Source: Hominiventricola aquisgranensis | GTDB taxonomy: Bacteria; Bacillota; Clostridia; Lachnospirales; Lachnospiraceae | Length of the DNA stretch: 64,000 nt | Assembly: GCF_040096225.1 (NCBI RefSeq) | Contig: NZ_JBBMFC010000011.1 | Span: forward strand, 39,761-103,760 | Reading direction: 5' to 3' | Shown: positions 40,664 to 49,451 of the stretch, piece by piece | Numbering within the stretch: the first letter of the stretch is position 1 | Layout of the letters: every line of letters begins with the position of its first letter | Position numbers and translations under genes: made by a program | The notes under the pieces: model-generated | Databases searched by the model: none | What the model was told of the DNA's origin: nothing | Seen by the model: only the letters and a program-made list of their open reading frames with translations

Positions 40664-40884
40664 TCACCTGTCAGTCAATGCAATTTGAACTGCCTTTTTT
40701 GCATGAATAACTGTTGTATCAAATACCGGGACAGAGACAGCTGACTGATGAATCAGTAAACCGATCTCTGTGCATCCCAGAATAACACCTTCTGCACCCT
40801 TTTCCTGCATTTTTTCAATAATCTTCTGAAATATCTTTCTGGATTTCTCATTAATCTTATGATTGCTGGACCGATAGTTTTCAT
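40664..40884 (-). pseudogene. Aspartate/glutamate racemase family gene with internal deletion
   Basis: ATG 40884 with a GAGG upstream gives MKTIG, the usual start of YgeA/aspartate racemase-type proteins. The reading then shifts, and from about 40872 another frame encodes SRKIFQKIIEKMQEKGAEGV, then ILGCTEIGLLI (the second catalytic cysteine motif GCTE) and VPVFDTTVIHAKKAVQIAL to TGA at 40664. About 160 central codons with the first catalytic cysteine are gone. The remains are the first few codons and last 70 codons of a normal 230-residue gene. Confidence 0.8.
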
Positions 40885-40929
40885 TTTATACTATCCTCAT
40901 CACGTAAAAGAACGTTGTCTATTTCTTTC

Positions 40930-42372
40930 CTATTCACCGGTGGCCTCCCGATACTCCGATGTTCCCACATCTCCCCATGCCTGTCTGCCGGAATCGATCA
41001 CTTCTCCTGTGTCGATCACATAGGCATACATATCCAGAATTCTTGCTTCCTGCAGACTATAGCTGCCATCGGATGCTTTATCCGCTTCATGATAAACATA
41101 GAGCAGACATTTTTCATTCTTAGACACTCTATCATAAACCAGAAACCTTACCTTATCATCATCTTCATAGACCAACATCCGCGAATTTCCTTTGGCATCC
41201 TGGGTAGTCTGAAAACGGGCTCCGTCTGCATCCGCCATATATTCAGAATAGATCGCCACATATCCATCATTGATCTGATTATAGAACTCTGTCTGATCCT
41301 GCCCTTCTGGTGCTTCTTCTACATCATCTCCACCTGAATAGACCGTATCATCATAAGCATGGTTGCTGCTGTCTGGCTCTTCCACCCAGGATCCTGACTG
41401 CTGATACTGAATCAGTTCTGTGTGGAGACGGCTCTGGATCACTTCTGCTGTAACATCTGCACCATAAACCCAGCTGTCAGATGGATGTACACTGAATGGA
41501 AGATTAAATGACCAGCCTTCTGGATCGCTCAAGGAACTTTTCAATACGATAAAAATGCTTCCCTGTACATGATCAAACAGACTGGTTTTCAGTTCTTCCT
41601 GTATAAATGCAGCAATCTTCGCTCCTGCGGCATCCATCTGATCTGCAGGAATCGTCAATGCTGTCACTTCATAACTTAGATTGTCCTCCAGATTCATCTG
41701 CTCCGCAGTCGTCTGCTGCTTTTTGGTCAGCTGTACAGCATCACCAAAATAGGCCTGTCCTTTTTTCTCAATCTCCGATGAGGTGAGCAGATAGGACAGA
41801 TTCTCTTTTAATTCCGGGTCAGCTGTGCGATCCACTCCCCACACCTGCACCTTCACATCTGGATAATCTTCAGATATGTAGACCTGCCCTTTCCTCTCAT
41901 CCATCATCGGCACAAACTCCGTATCATAGATTATGGAAAGGCTCTGTGCATAATGCTCTGTATCCCAGGTAAATCTCCGTCTTGCAATCCCATATACGGG
42001 CTCCGCATAATATACCTCGTTGGGAGTACCATAAGCGGCAGATTCTGTGATCCGCAGATAACCATCTTTCATCCGATATTCGTCTTCCATCTGTGCCACC
42101 TGAATAAATGCAGCGCAGACACTCACCAGTGCCATGACAATCACATAAGTAAGAAACAGTCCGAACCAAAGCCCTGCCTGTTTCTTCTGATACGCTCTCC
42201 AGAGAAACGATCCAATCAGAAACACTGGTAAACACCAGAGAAAGATGCCTGTCACCAGTTTTATTTTCAAAAGATACTCCATTCCATTTTGTTGAAGATA
42301 CCAGTCTCCTGCAAAATAACCTGTTACAATCAACAGATAACAGATTACAATGGCTATCCGGTTTTTTCCCAT
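40930..42372 (-). CDS. Membrane-anchored protein of unknown function
   Basis: A 480-residue protein with three N-terminal membrane helices (about residues 5-24, 36-56 and 68-92) and a large extracytoplasmic domain of about 380 residues rich in Tyr, Asp and Glu. No named domain is recognised. The tail is acidic and includes a low-complexity DDTVYSGGDDVEEAPEGQDQ stretch. The start MGKNRIAIVICYLLIVTGYF is a normal signal-anchor. It sits after a strong terminator (42458-42490), so it probably has its own promoter and is not part of the LuxR-led operon next to it. Confidence 0.72.
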   Translation of the reverse strand: MGKNRIAIVICYLLIVTGYFAGDWYLQQNGMEYLLKIKLVTGIFLWCLPVFLIGSFLWRAYQKKQAGLWFGLFLTYVIVMALVSVCAAFIQVAQMEDEYRMKDGYLRITESAAYGTPNEVYYAEPVYGIARRRFTWDTEHYAQSLSIIYDTEFVPMMDERKGQVYISEDYPDVKVQVWGVDRTADPELKENLSYLLTSSEIEKKGQAYFGDAVQLTKKQQTTAEQMNLEDNLSYEVTALTIPADQMDAAGAKIAAFIQEELKTSLFDHVQGSIFIVLKSSLSDPEGWSFNLPFSVHPSDSWVYGADVTAEVIQSRLHTELIQYQQSGSWVEEPDSSNHAYDDTVYSGGDDVEEAPEGQDQTEFYNQINDGYVAIYSEYMADADGARFQTTQDAKGNSRMLVYEDDDKVRFLVYDRVSKNEKCLLYVYHEADKASDGSYSLQEARILDMYAYVIDTGEVIDSGRQAWGDVGTSEYREATGE

Positions 42373-42457
42373 ATATATCTACTCTCCTCTTACATCCAGG
42401 TTATATTCTGTGTTAATAGAAAACATCAGACAGTGCTTCCTGCCCCATTATAACAAA

Positions 42458-42490
42458 AAGTGAGAGATTTTGCTTAAAAATCTCTCACTT
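42458..42490 (-). terminator. Strong intrinsic terminator of the LuxR-led operon
   Basis: AAGTGAGAGATTTT (42458-42471) and its complement (42477-42490) form a perfect 14-bp stem with a 5-base loop. On the minus strand it is followed by TTTTTG, 36 bases after the lipoprotein stop. Near-symmetry could make it act in both directions. Confidence 0.75.
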
Positions 42491-42525
42491 AATCAAGCCT
42501 TAATCAATTTTTTATTGATACAAGT

Positions 42526-43944
42526 CTATTTCCAGTGAATCACGGCTTCCACCGAATCCGTATATTGATCATCGGTGATGGATTTATAACGGGATCCATC
42601 GTACCAGTCGGTGAAGCCGTTGTCAATTTTGTAGATATTTCCTGTCTCAGTGTCCACAATACGCTCATAGCCCAAGGTCGCATCACTCTGTTTCTGGCTC
42701 ATGATATCCTGACTCCGGTTCCGGTTCTCCCAGGAAGACATAATGCTGTCGGACATCTCACTGGCCGACTGGCTGAGGGACTGGGATGTAGCTGCCCCCT
42801 GATTACTCTGGGACATGGCAAAACTCTGAAATTCCGGCGTATAATTAAGACTGCTTAAAACCTTATTCAAAGTAGGCTGCCAATCCTGAAAGGTTCCCTT
42901 TTCTGCACTGAGGACCGTCAGATTATAGACGGAATAATATCCCATCCCCGTACCCATGGCAAAGGGAACCACATCCGCTGTGAACATTCCTTCTCCAGCC
43001 GTTCCATCCTGAGTAAAATCTGCCCGAAGGATGGATGGAGAAATAGCAACGCTGCTCATTCCCTGGGTGCATTCAAAACTCTCTGTTACAGAAAAATCTG
43101 CAATGTACGGTGTCTGAATATCCGCATAATCAGCAGTTGCATTCATTGCCTCTGCAAACTGTGGGAATATTTCAAAGACTCCCTGTGTCGATACATTCGT
43201 AAGAATGGGATATTTTCCAAATAAATCACTGGAAAGTGCCATCATCGCCCGGGAATTCTCATCCGGAAACATTGGCTCCATTTTCAGCATAAAGAAAATC
43301 TGATTCACCGGCTTCTCCGGATCAAAAACATGAATCGCATGAAACATACCGGTGTACATGGCAGAAGATCTCACTGTCCATCCCTGTGGAATATTCATAC
43401 TGAACTCCGTACAGCTATAAGGCACCAACTCCTGAGCAGACGCCAGCGGAACGACTGTCCAGTTGTCTTCTATTGATGTCTCTGTGTGGGAACCCGTCTC
43501 TGTACGCGAGTCTGCTGTTTGCTCATCCTCTTCTTCATCCGGCGCAGTCACTGCTGCCATGCTTCCTGGTCTTTCAAAGACCATCTCCGTCTCTTCATTT
43601 GCCAGAACCAATACGCCATCTTCTAACGTGTAAGCATCCGCCACGCCATCCGTAGTAATGGCACTGTCATCCCAGGTCAGATCATAGACTGTGCCGTCAT
43701 AATCCATAGTTCCGGTACCATCCTCCAGAAGATTCAACGTCATAGATGTGCCCATCTCTTCCAGATCCTCTTTTCCGACCGTCATTCCATTATAGGTCAT
43801 GCTCACAAGCTCCCATGTTCCTGCCGCAGTATCTTCGCTGACACTCATTACAGCATCCGATGTATTCTCTGCTCCTCCACAGCCGGTCAGCAAAAGTGCC
43901 GCAAGCAGTAATGTCCCTGCCTTCTTCCCGTCTCGTAGTCTCAT
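42526..43944 (-). CDS. Lipoprotein with lipocalin-like N-terminal domain
   Basis: A 472-residue lipoprotein. ATG 43944 (MRLRDGKKAGTLLLAALLLT) with GGAGGAGG upstream gives a lipobox LTGC; the ATG overlaps the stop of the upstream lipoprotein gene. Residues 40-125 resemble the small lipocalin-like beta-barrel of clostridial lipoproteins (GTWELVSMTYNGMTVGKEDL, then MTLNLLEDGTGTMDYDGTV). A larger C-terminal half (YSCTEFSMNIPQGWTVRSSA and on) is of unknown fold with a Gln/Ser-rich linker near the end. As the last gene of the LuxR-led operon it is a likely output or sensor partner. Confidence 0.78.
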   Translation of the reverse strand: MRLRDGKKAGTLLLAALLLTGCGGAENTSDAVMSVSEDTAAGTWELVSMTYNGMTVGKEDLEEMGTSMTLNLLEDGTGTMDYDGTVYDLTWDDSAITTDGVADAYTLEDGVLVLANEETEMVFERPGSMAAVTAPDEEEDEQTADSRTETGSHTETSIEDNWTVVPLASAQELVPYSCTEFSMNIPQGWTVRSSAMYTGMFHAIHVFDPEKPVNQIFFMLKMEPMFPDENSRAMMALSSDLFGKYPILTNVSTQGVFEIFPQFAEAMNATADYADIQTPYIADFSVTESFECTQGMSSVAISPSILRADFTQDGTAGEGMFTADVVPFAMGTGMGYYSVYNLTVLSAEKGTFQDWQPTLNKVLSSLNYTPEFQSFAMSQSNQGAATSQSLSQSASEMSDSIMSSWENRNRSQDIMSQKQSDATLGYERIVDTETGNIYKIDNGFTDWYDGSRYKSITDDQYTDSVEAVIHWK

Positions 43945-44663
43945 TGCAATCCCTCCTCCGTAAGATAATCCCGTATGATATTCTGGACTTTTTTCCATCC
44001 GTCCGTCTCATAACAAGTGTTATTTCTCAACAGATTTCCGGCCTCAAAATCCAACGTCCATGTATTTCCATCCGCCATCTGGAAGACAAGTGTCTCCCCG
44101 GCATCCATGGTGCGAAGCTCTGTCTCCTCCCCGACGTTAATCTGACTTATAGCCTGTATACAGGCATTAATCGTCGCTGCATCAGTAATCTTCCACTCAT
44201 TATGGGCTTCCCCTTCCTCATTGTAGGTAAGTGCTATAGGAGTTTTCACATATTCTGCAATTTCCCCCAGGGACATGTCTGGAAACTTCACCGCATTTCC
44301 CAGGATGTCGTCCTCTCCCTTTCCATATTCATTCACCGTATACCAGGCAGAAGTGGCGGTGTGACTACTCTCATCATCGTCCTTCACAATCTCATAAAGA
44401 TGAAGGGTTGTCGTACCGTCATCATTCTTCAGGCATTCCACCTCCGGTACCAGATAATTATTTTCCTTCAAATAATAAGCACGGGCCATAGCAGCCAGTT
44501 CCATGCTCTGATAGGGTGCCATCCGGGCATCCTCTTTTTCTGCTTTTTCCGTCTGCGTACCTGCTGTCTGCGGTTCTTCCTTTTCCCCGACAGTTCCGCA
44601 GCTGCAAAGCAGGCCTGCTACCATCAGAATGAAAAGTATTCTGTAATGACGTCTCTTTTTCAT
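43941..44663 (-). CDS. Lipoprotein of unknown function
   Basis: A 240-residue lipoprotein: MKKRRHYRILFILMVAGLLC with lipobox LCSC, followed by an acidic linker (EKEEPQTAGTQTEKAEKEDA). The rest resembles small extracytoplasmic domains of clostridial lipoproteins (LAAMARAYYLKENNYLVPEV, TSAWYTVNEYGKGEDDILG), but I cannot name it. Both ends are coupled by four-base overlaps, to the LuxR-type membrane regulator upstream and to the second lipoprotein downstream. The three genes therefore form one tightly coupled operon. Confidence 0.75.
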   Translation of the reverse strand: MKKRRHYRILFILMVAGLLCSCGTVGEKEEPQTAGTQTEKAEKEDARMAPYQSMELAAMARAYYLKENNYLVPEVECLKNDDGTTTLHLYEIVKDDDESSHTATSAWYTVNEYGKGEDDILGNAVKFPDMSLGEIAEYVKTPIALTYNEEGEAHNEWKITDAATINACIQAISQINVGEETELRTMDAGETLVFQMADGNTWTLDFEAGNLLRNNTCYETDGWKKVQNIIRDYLTEEGLQ

Positions 44664-46069
44664 CCTTCATTCCTCCTGTGATATCGATAGTAAAACTGAA
44701 CCAGTCCGATTCTGGACTTTGTCCCGGTCTTTTCATTGAGGCTGGCAATATGCCGGTACAGTGCCGCTCTGGAAATCATCAGTGTCTCCGCAATATCCTG
44801 AACATTCTCATCGGATACCAGAATCACCTCCAACACTTCTTTCTCCCGCTCTGTAAGAGAAAAGGAAGCGGCAAACATTTCCAGACTTTCTTTTTCTCCA
44901 AGCTTTATCTCCCTGCTCTGTGGCTCTGTCTTTTTTCTCCTGTACAAGGCATTACTGTAGATAAAAAATACAATACTGATCAAAACAAATAATACCAGCA
45001 GCAGACCATCCCGCAGCATCTGATTTTCTGACTGAATAAGTCGGATGGACAGTGATCCTGTGACAAAAGCACAGATATTGTTCACAGCTCTTCCAAGACC
45101 CGACCAGAACCTCGGACACTTCATCCGGATTGAAAGACGCATAAAACTTACAGTAAAAAATACTACAAAAAATCCCGCTGACAGATAAAACGCAACCAGC
45201 CCCGCAAAAAATGGTCCGCCATTTTCCAGTACCACGATGCAGAAAGCAGACAAAACTGTCATGCAATACATCAGTATATTCTCATATCGATGTTCCAGAC
45301 TGTCATAGAACACACCTGCCAGAAGACCACTTCCTGCAAGCAACAGCCTCGGCCACTGCCCTACATCCGCACTTCCCGCTGCATGTCTCAGCGTCACTGC
45401 TGCATCCAATGTAGAAAAGATACAGGTGATCAGTATTACCAGAAGAATCAGCCAGAGACCCGCATGCTCGGAGTTTTCCAATATGCTTTCTGATGCACTT
45501 TCCGAGTCACTTTCTGCTTGTACTATTCCATTCTCTGCGTTTAACAGCAATACGGAAAACACTGCTGCAGACACGGCCAGAACAACAGACTCTGCCATAT
45601 CATTTTTTATAAGATTATTATTAAGAAACTGGAGAAAGATGCCAACTGCATATGATATACCGATGGTCTTTGCCAGATGTTCAGGAGCTGCCGCCCTGGA
45701 CAGATAATAATGTACTGCGCTTCCTGCCATGCCAATCAGAATAAAGCAGATGCAGCCCGCCGCCAGAATCGTACCATAAGAGGTATGCTGCCAGATCACA
45801 AAAACACAGATTACCCCTGCCAGTGCTCCTGCGAATACGACGATCTGCCAGAATTTTTCTTTTATGCAGGAAGCAGCCGCCGGATAAAGCAGAAATCCCA
45901 GCACACTGGCTCCCAATATATATCCCTGAGCTGTCACCACCTGTTCCGGTCCAGTAACCAATGCCATCATATTGTCAAACTGATATTCAATTCCCAGAAA
46001 AATAAAATTGAAAAAAGCAAGAGCCAACATCAATGTCAACACTCTTCCATTTAATCTATACCACTTCAT
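44660..46069 (-). CDS. Membrane LuxR-type regulator with multi-helix N-terminus
   Basis: A 469-residue protein with about twelve membrane helices (MFS-like arrangement, residues 8-390) and a cytoplasmic LuxR-type HTH at the C-terminus: FSLTEREKEVLEVILVSDEN, then VQDIAETLMISRAALYRHIA and EKTGTKSRIGLVQFYYRY. Such membrane-bound LuxR proteins occur in gut Firmicutes and Actinobacteria and probably sense a signal in the membrane and bind DNA directly. It heads an operon with two lipoproteins. Two 15-bp direct repeats at its promoter (46130-46169) are candidate autoregulation sites. Confidence 0.85.
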   Translation of the reverse strand: MKWYRLNGRVLTLMLALAFFNFIFLGIEYQFDNMMALVTGPEQVVTAQGYILGASVLGFLLYPAAASCIKEKFWQIVVFAGALAGVICVFVIWQHTSYGTILAAGCICFILIGMAGSAVHYYLSRAAAPEHLAKTIGISYAVGIFLQFLNNNLIKNDMAESVVLAVSAAVFSVLLLNAENGIVQAESDSESASESILENSEHAGLWLILLVILITCIFSTLDAAVTLRHAAGSADVGQWPRLLLAGSGLLAGVFYDSLEHRYENILMYCMTVLSAFCIVVLENGGPFFAGLVAFYLSAGFFVVFFTVSFMRLSIRMKCPRFWSGLGRAVNNICAFVTGSLSIRLIQSENQMLRDGLLLVLFVLISIVFFIYSNALYRRKKTEPQSREIKLGEKESLEMFAASFSLTEREKEVLEVILVSDENVQDIAETLMISRAALYRHIASLNEKTGTKSRIGLVQFYYRYHRRNEG

Positions 46070-46116
46070 CTATCTCCACTCCGTTTATCCCTGAATTACC
46101 TTCTTTTGATAATTCT

Positions 46117-46144
46117 ATTATAAACAAAAGTCTCAATCGAACAA
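46117..46144 (-). promoter_or_regulatory. Promoter of the LuxR-led operon
   Basis: On the minus strand TTGTTC (46144-46139) and TATAAT (46122-46117) are 16 bases apart, about 48 bases before the LuxR-type gene. The -35 lies within the first of two direct repeats. Confidence 0.5.
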
Positions 46145-46169
46145 GGTGACATTCGTCTCAATCAAACAA
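46130..46169 (-). repeat. Two 15-bp direct repeats at the LuxR-type gene promoter
   Basis: On the minus strand TTGTTTGATTGAGAC (46169-46155) and TTGTTCGATTGAGAC (46144-46130) differ at one base and start 25 bases apart. One overlaps the -35 element and the other lies just upstream, a usual layout for activator sites of LuxR-type proteins. Confidence 0.55.
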
Positions 46170-46175
46170 TTACTG

Positions 46176-46865
46176 TCAATAATCCCACTTAACCTTCTTT
46201 TCTTCCAGATACTTTAACATCCAATAGGGATTTATCGCCAGTTCATCTTCTACACCAAGGGGCATATAGATGCCCACATGAAGATGAACTGGAAACTGCC
46301 CGGTCGTGCCTTCCGGTCCATAACCACTGTCTCCCATATACCCAAGCAAGTCTCCTGCCTGCACCTGGTCTCCTTCTTTCCAGTCACCCACATAAGATTC
46401 CAGATGTGCATAGTAATAATAATTGCCATTGTCCGAACGGATTCCGATCCGCCAGCCTCCTTTTTCCAGCCAGCCTGCCCGCTCTACTACTCCATCCGTC
46501 ATACTGATCACCGGATAATATCCGCTCTCTTCTTTTTCCGGTATCAGATCACAGCCTTCATGTTTTCGTTTTCCCCCATATGTCCGCTCTGCCTGCCAGG
46601 TATTTTCAAAAGAAACTGCCTCTGTATCTTTCAAAGTAGAATCCGGTACAGGAAAATATTCCAGTTCTTCCCACACCTGCTCCAATGCCTGCTGATAGGC
46701 CTCATATTCCTCATCGGAATCCGAGGAAGACGGCATCTGCGCCTTCAGCCGGTCTTCGATCCAGTACAGTTCTTCCTGGATCAGACAGTTGAGCAATAAC
46801 ATCATCCCTATCCATAATGCAAGCTTCTGCCTGCAAAAAGACTCATATTTCACGGCCTGCCCCAT
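46176..46865 (-). CDS. M23 family metallopeptidase, membrane-anchored
   Basis: A 229-residue LytM/M23 peptidase, which cuts peptidoglycan cross-bridges or acts as a signalling partner in spore or cell-wall morphogenesis. One N-terminal signal-anchor helix is at about residues 14-30. The zinc site has HEGCDL (H ... D) and the second motif HLHVG; the intermediate GDLLGYMGDSGYGPEGTTGQ block is typical. All zinc ligands appear present, so it may be active. It lies between the LuxR-type operon and a divergent YlbJ-like gene, which suggests a role in sporulation or envelope growth. Confidence 0.88.
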   Translation of the reverse strand: MGQAVKYESFCRQKLALWIGMMLLLNCLIQEELYWIEDRLKAQMPSSSDSDEEYEAYQQALEQVWEELEYFPVPDSTLKDTEAVSFENTWQAERTYGGKRKHEGCDLIPEKEESGYYPVISMTDGVVERAGWLEKGGWRIGIRSDNGNYYYYAHLESYVGDWKEGDQVQAGDLLGYMGDSGYGPEGTTGQFPVHLHVGIYMPLGVEDELAINPYWMLKYLEEKKVKWDY

Positions 46866-46901
46866 ACATTATAATGAATTACTACATCATATGGAGGTAT
46901 C

Positions 46902-47849
46902 TTGCAAAACATACTTACCATTCCGGCACAGGGCTGTACGCTGGGTCTGACCCTCTGGTACACTTCTGTCCTGCCTTCTTTGCTTCCTTTTTTTATCTTA
47001 TCCGGGCTTCTGATCAGAACCGGTGCATTTCGTTTTCTGAACCGGATCTTCGCACCGGTTCTGACACGAATCTTTCCGGTCTCCTCAGATGGCTCCTATG
47101 CAATTCTTATGGGATATCTGTGCGGCTTTCCCATGGGTGCCAAAGTGATTGCCGAACTGGTGGCACATCAGCACATTTCCAGAGAGGAAGGCTCCTATCT
47201 GATGGTATTCTGCAATAATGTAAGCCCTGCCTTTTTTGTCAATTATATCTGTATTGCCAAGCTTGGATTCACAAAGGTGCCGCCAATACTGTTCTGCGTG
47301 TTTTATGGTGTTCCGCTTTTGTATGGATATATTTATGGCCGCTTTTTCTACAAAGCACCGGTTTCCAGCCACAATATTTCCGGTGCTGTCCGGTCTGTAC
47401 ATACCGGTGCTTCTCTTGTAACACAAAAACAGGTATCCATTCACCGGATTGATTTTCCGATGCTGGATACCTGTATCATGGATAGTTTTACGACGATCAC
47501 CCGCCTGGGTGGATACATCATTCTGTTCTCAATTATTGCTCAGATGCTGACACTTTTTCATCTTCCTGTTCCCCTGACCGCAGCTATTGCTGCTCTTCTG
47601 GAGATCAGCTCCGGTACGCATGCCCTCAGTGCCCTGCCTCTTACTTCCACTCCCATACGCACAGCCCTTGTCTGTGCCGGAGCTTCCTTCGGCGGCTTAT
47701 GTACCTGTGCTCAGATCATAAGTGTCCTGTCAGACACGGATCTTGACTTGAAACCATGGATTACTGGCCGGCTTCTTCTTCCGCTTCTGATGTTTCCTGC
47801 GGTGCTGGTTCTTCTGTCTCCGGGGCCAGTTCTGCCCGGTTGCTGGTAA
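46902..47849 (+). CDS. ylbJ: YlbJ-like nucleoside recognition membrane protein
   Basis: A 315-residue polytopic protein of the sporulation integral membrane protein YlbJ/nucleoside-recognition (Gate) family: SVLPSLLPFFILSGLLI, then ILMGYLCGFPMGAKVIAELV and VSPAFFVNYICIAKLGF are typical. YlbJ is needed for normal spore cortex formation in Bacillus. The start is a TTG at 46902 with GGAGG four bases before it; no in-frame ATG fits better. Its 3' end overlaps the convergent coiled-coil gene by 89 bases, with both stop codons inside the other gene. It is divergent from the M23 peptidase gene. Confidence 0.85.
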   Translation: MQNILTIPAQGCTLGLTLWYTSVLPSLLPFFILSGLLIRTGAFRFLNRIFAPVLTRIFPVSSDGSYAILMGYLCGFPMGAKVIAELVAHQHISREEGSYLMVFCNNVSPAFFVNYICIAKLGFTKVPPILFCVFYGVPLLYGYIYGRFFYKAPVSSHNISGAVRSVHTGASLVTQKQVSIHRIDFPMLDTCIMDSFTTITRLGGYIILFSIIAQMLTLFHLPVPLTAAIAALLEISSGTHALSALPLTSTPIRTALVCAGASFGGLCTCAQIISVLSDTDLDLKPWITGRLLLPLLMFPAVLVLLSPGPVLPGCW

Positions 47850-48360
47850 TGGTATTATAGAACTGCTGGAAATTATCCATCATTGCAGAATAGTGGCTGT
47901 TGGACTTCTCTACCACATCCTGCAGCATGGTCTGCATATTTGCCAGCATATCATCTGTATACTGGATGGCTCCCAGACGAATCTCATTGGCATCTCTGGT
48001 AGCATTGTTCAAGATCTCCTGGGCCTGACTGGTAGCCATCTCGATCACCTGATTAGCCTGCTCATATGCCTGCTGCATGATCTCATGCTCATTGACCAGC
48101 TCCTGATTCTGAATATTTGCCTGTGCAATAATAGCCTCTGCTTTCTGCTGTGCATCTGCCAGGATTGCATCCTTATTTGCCAGAATCTTCTGATAGCGTT
48201 TGATCTCCTCCGGAGTCTTCATGCGAAGCTCTCTTAACAGTTCCTCCATACGCTCTCTGTCAACAACGATCTTGTCTCCTCCACCGAACAGAGGACCTTT
48301 ACAACTGTCAATATAGTCCTCAATTTCTTCAATGATCTGTTCAATTCTGCTGTTACTCAT
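47761..48360 (-). CDS. Coiled-coil protein of the coaD neighbourhood
   Basis: A 199-residue, mostly helical protein conserved next to coaD and rsmD in Clostridia and often labelled ATPase, though I see no Walker motif. The N-terminal segment SNSRIEQIIEEIEDYIDSCK precedes a long coiled coil (about residues 60-160) rich in Ala, Gln and Glu, resembling DivIVA- or V-ATPase E/H-type coils. The tail is acidic (ETEEPAPQETSEAEEEAG). The last 89 bases overlap the end of the convergent ylbJ-like gene. A structural or cell-division scaffold role is a guess. Confidence 0.8.
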   Translation of the reverse strand: MSNSRIEQIIEEIEDYIDSCKGPLFGGGDKIVVDRERMEELLRELRMKTPEEIKRYQKILANKDAILADAQQKAEAIIAQANIQNQELVNEHEIMQQAYEQANQVIEMATSQAQEILNNATRDANEIRLGAIQYTDDMLANMQTMLQDVVEKSNSHYSAMMDNFQQFYNTITSNRAELAPETEEPAPQETSEAEEEAGQ

Positions 48361-48366
48361 CCCCAG

Positions 48367-48870
48367 CTACTCCTTTCCTGCCTTCTGTCGCGCCAGACGT
48401 ACTTTTTCCTGAACCTTCTCCACTACAGGTTCCGGTACAAACTCACTGATATTTCCATCACAGAAAGCAACCTCTTTTACTGTTGTGGAGCTTAAATATG
48501 CATACTCCAGACTGGTTGCCAGAAACATGGTATCCACATCTGCATTCATCTTCCGGTTGGTCTGAGCCATCTGCAGCTCATAGTCAAAATCAGAGATCGC
48601 ACGAAGTCCGCGGACTACCAGATTGGAATCCGTGTGTTTTGCAAAATCTACCAGAAGTCCAGAGAAAGACATTACTTTCACATTTGGCAGATCCTTCGTC
48701 ACTTCCTTTAGCATCTCCACTCGTTCTTCAATAGTAAAAAGCGGAGTCTTTCCTCCATTATTGAGAACACCTACGATCAGCTCACTTACGGTTTTAGACG
48801 CACGTCTGATAATGTCCAGATGTCCCAGTGTTACCGGGTCAAAGCTTCCCGGATAAATTGCTCGAGTCAT
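48367..48870 (-). CDS. coaD: Pantetheine-phosphate adenylyltransferase
   Basis: A 167-residue PPAT, the fourth step of coenzyme A synthesis (4'-phosphopantetheine plus ATP to dephospho-CoA). The nucleotidyltransferase motif is IYPGSFDPVTLGHLDIIRRA (with T/HxGH) and the second is YLSSTTVKEVAFCDGN. Length is standard. Starts six bases after rsmD in the same direction and is followed by the coiled-coil gene, a conserved Clostridia arrangement. Confidence 0.95.
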   Translation of the reverse strand: MTRAIYPGSFDPVTLGHLDIIRRASKTVSELIVGVLNNGGKTPLFTIEERVEMLKEVTKDLPNVKVMSFSGLLVDFAKHTDSNLVVRGLRAISDFDYELQMAQTNRKMNADVDTMFLATSLEYAYLSSTTVKEVAFCDGNISEFVPEPVVEKVQEKVRLARQKAGKE

Positions 48871-48893
48871 TTGTTAATCCTTATCCTCTCACG

Positions 48894-49451
48894 CTATGCA
48901 TCATTTCTCTGAATGAATACATGCTGATTTGTTTTGTATTTTTTGTATTTATAAGCATGGAAGCCAGCTGCCTCCAGCCAGGAGAAATCCGTCTCCAGAG
49001 AAGCCTCAATAACAATGACTGTATATTCATCTGCCAGAGAACTTCTGGTCAGATACTCCACGACCTGCCGTTCCAGTCCCTGATCATAAGGCGGATCCAT
49101 AAAGATCACATCAAATGGTTTCTGTCCTTCCATCCGGTGAAGGGCTGTCAGCACATCACATTTCTGAAGCTCTGCCCGGTCGATCAGCTTTGTAAACTGA
49201 AGATTTTCCAGAATACAGTCAGCAGCCTTGCTGTCCTGCTCCACCAGCACTGCATGGGATGCTCCACGGCTCAGTGCCTCAATACCGATGGCTCCGCTTC
49301 CGCTGAACAGATCCAGAAACCGGCTGTCCGGTACATCTGTCTGCAATACATTAAACAAGGTCTCTTTTGTCTTATCTGTGGTAGGACGTACATCCATCCC
49401 TTTCACAGTTTTCAGCGGCATACTCCGTGCCGTTCCTGCAATTACTCTCAT
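48894..49451 (-). CDS. rsmD: 16S rRNA (guanine966-N2)-methyltransferase
   Basis: A 185-residue RsmD-type methyltransferase. It shows the start MRVIAGTARSMPLKTVKGMD, the SAM site FLDLFSGSGAIGIEALSRGA and the catalytic DPPY in IFMDPPYDQGLE. It modifies G966 of 16S rRNA during 30S assembly. The start overlaps the end of the MTHFS-ProA gene by four bases, and coaD follows; rsmD-coaD is a widespread gene pair. Confidence 0.94.
   Translation of the reverse strand: MRVIAGTARSMPLKTVKGMDVRPTTDKTKETLFNVLQTDVPDSRFLDLFSGSGAIGIEALSRGASHAVLVEQDSKAADCILENLQFTKLIDRAELQKCDVLTALHRMEGQKPFDVIFMDPPYDQGLERQVVEYLTRSSLADEYTVIVIEASLETDFSWLEAAGFHAYKYKKYKTNQHVFIQRNDA

Noticed and set aside
43860..44681. 273-residue plus-strand open frame opposite the lipoprotein and LuxR genes
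   Set aside because: It lies antisense to well-supported genes with ribosome binding sites and lipoboxes; its translation has no recognisable motif.
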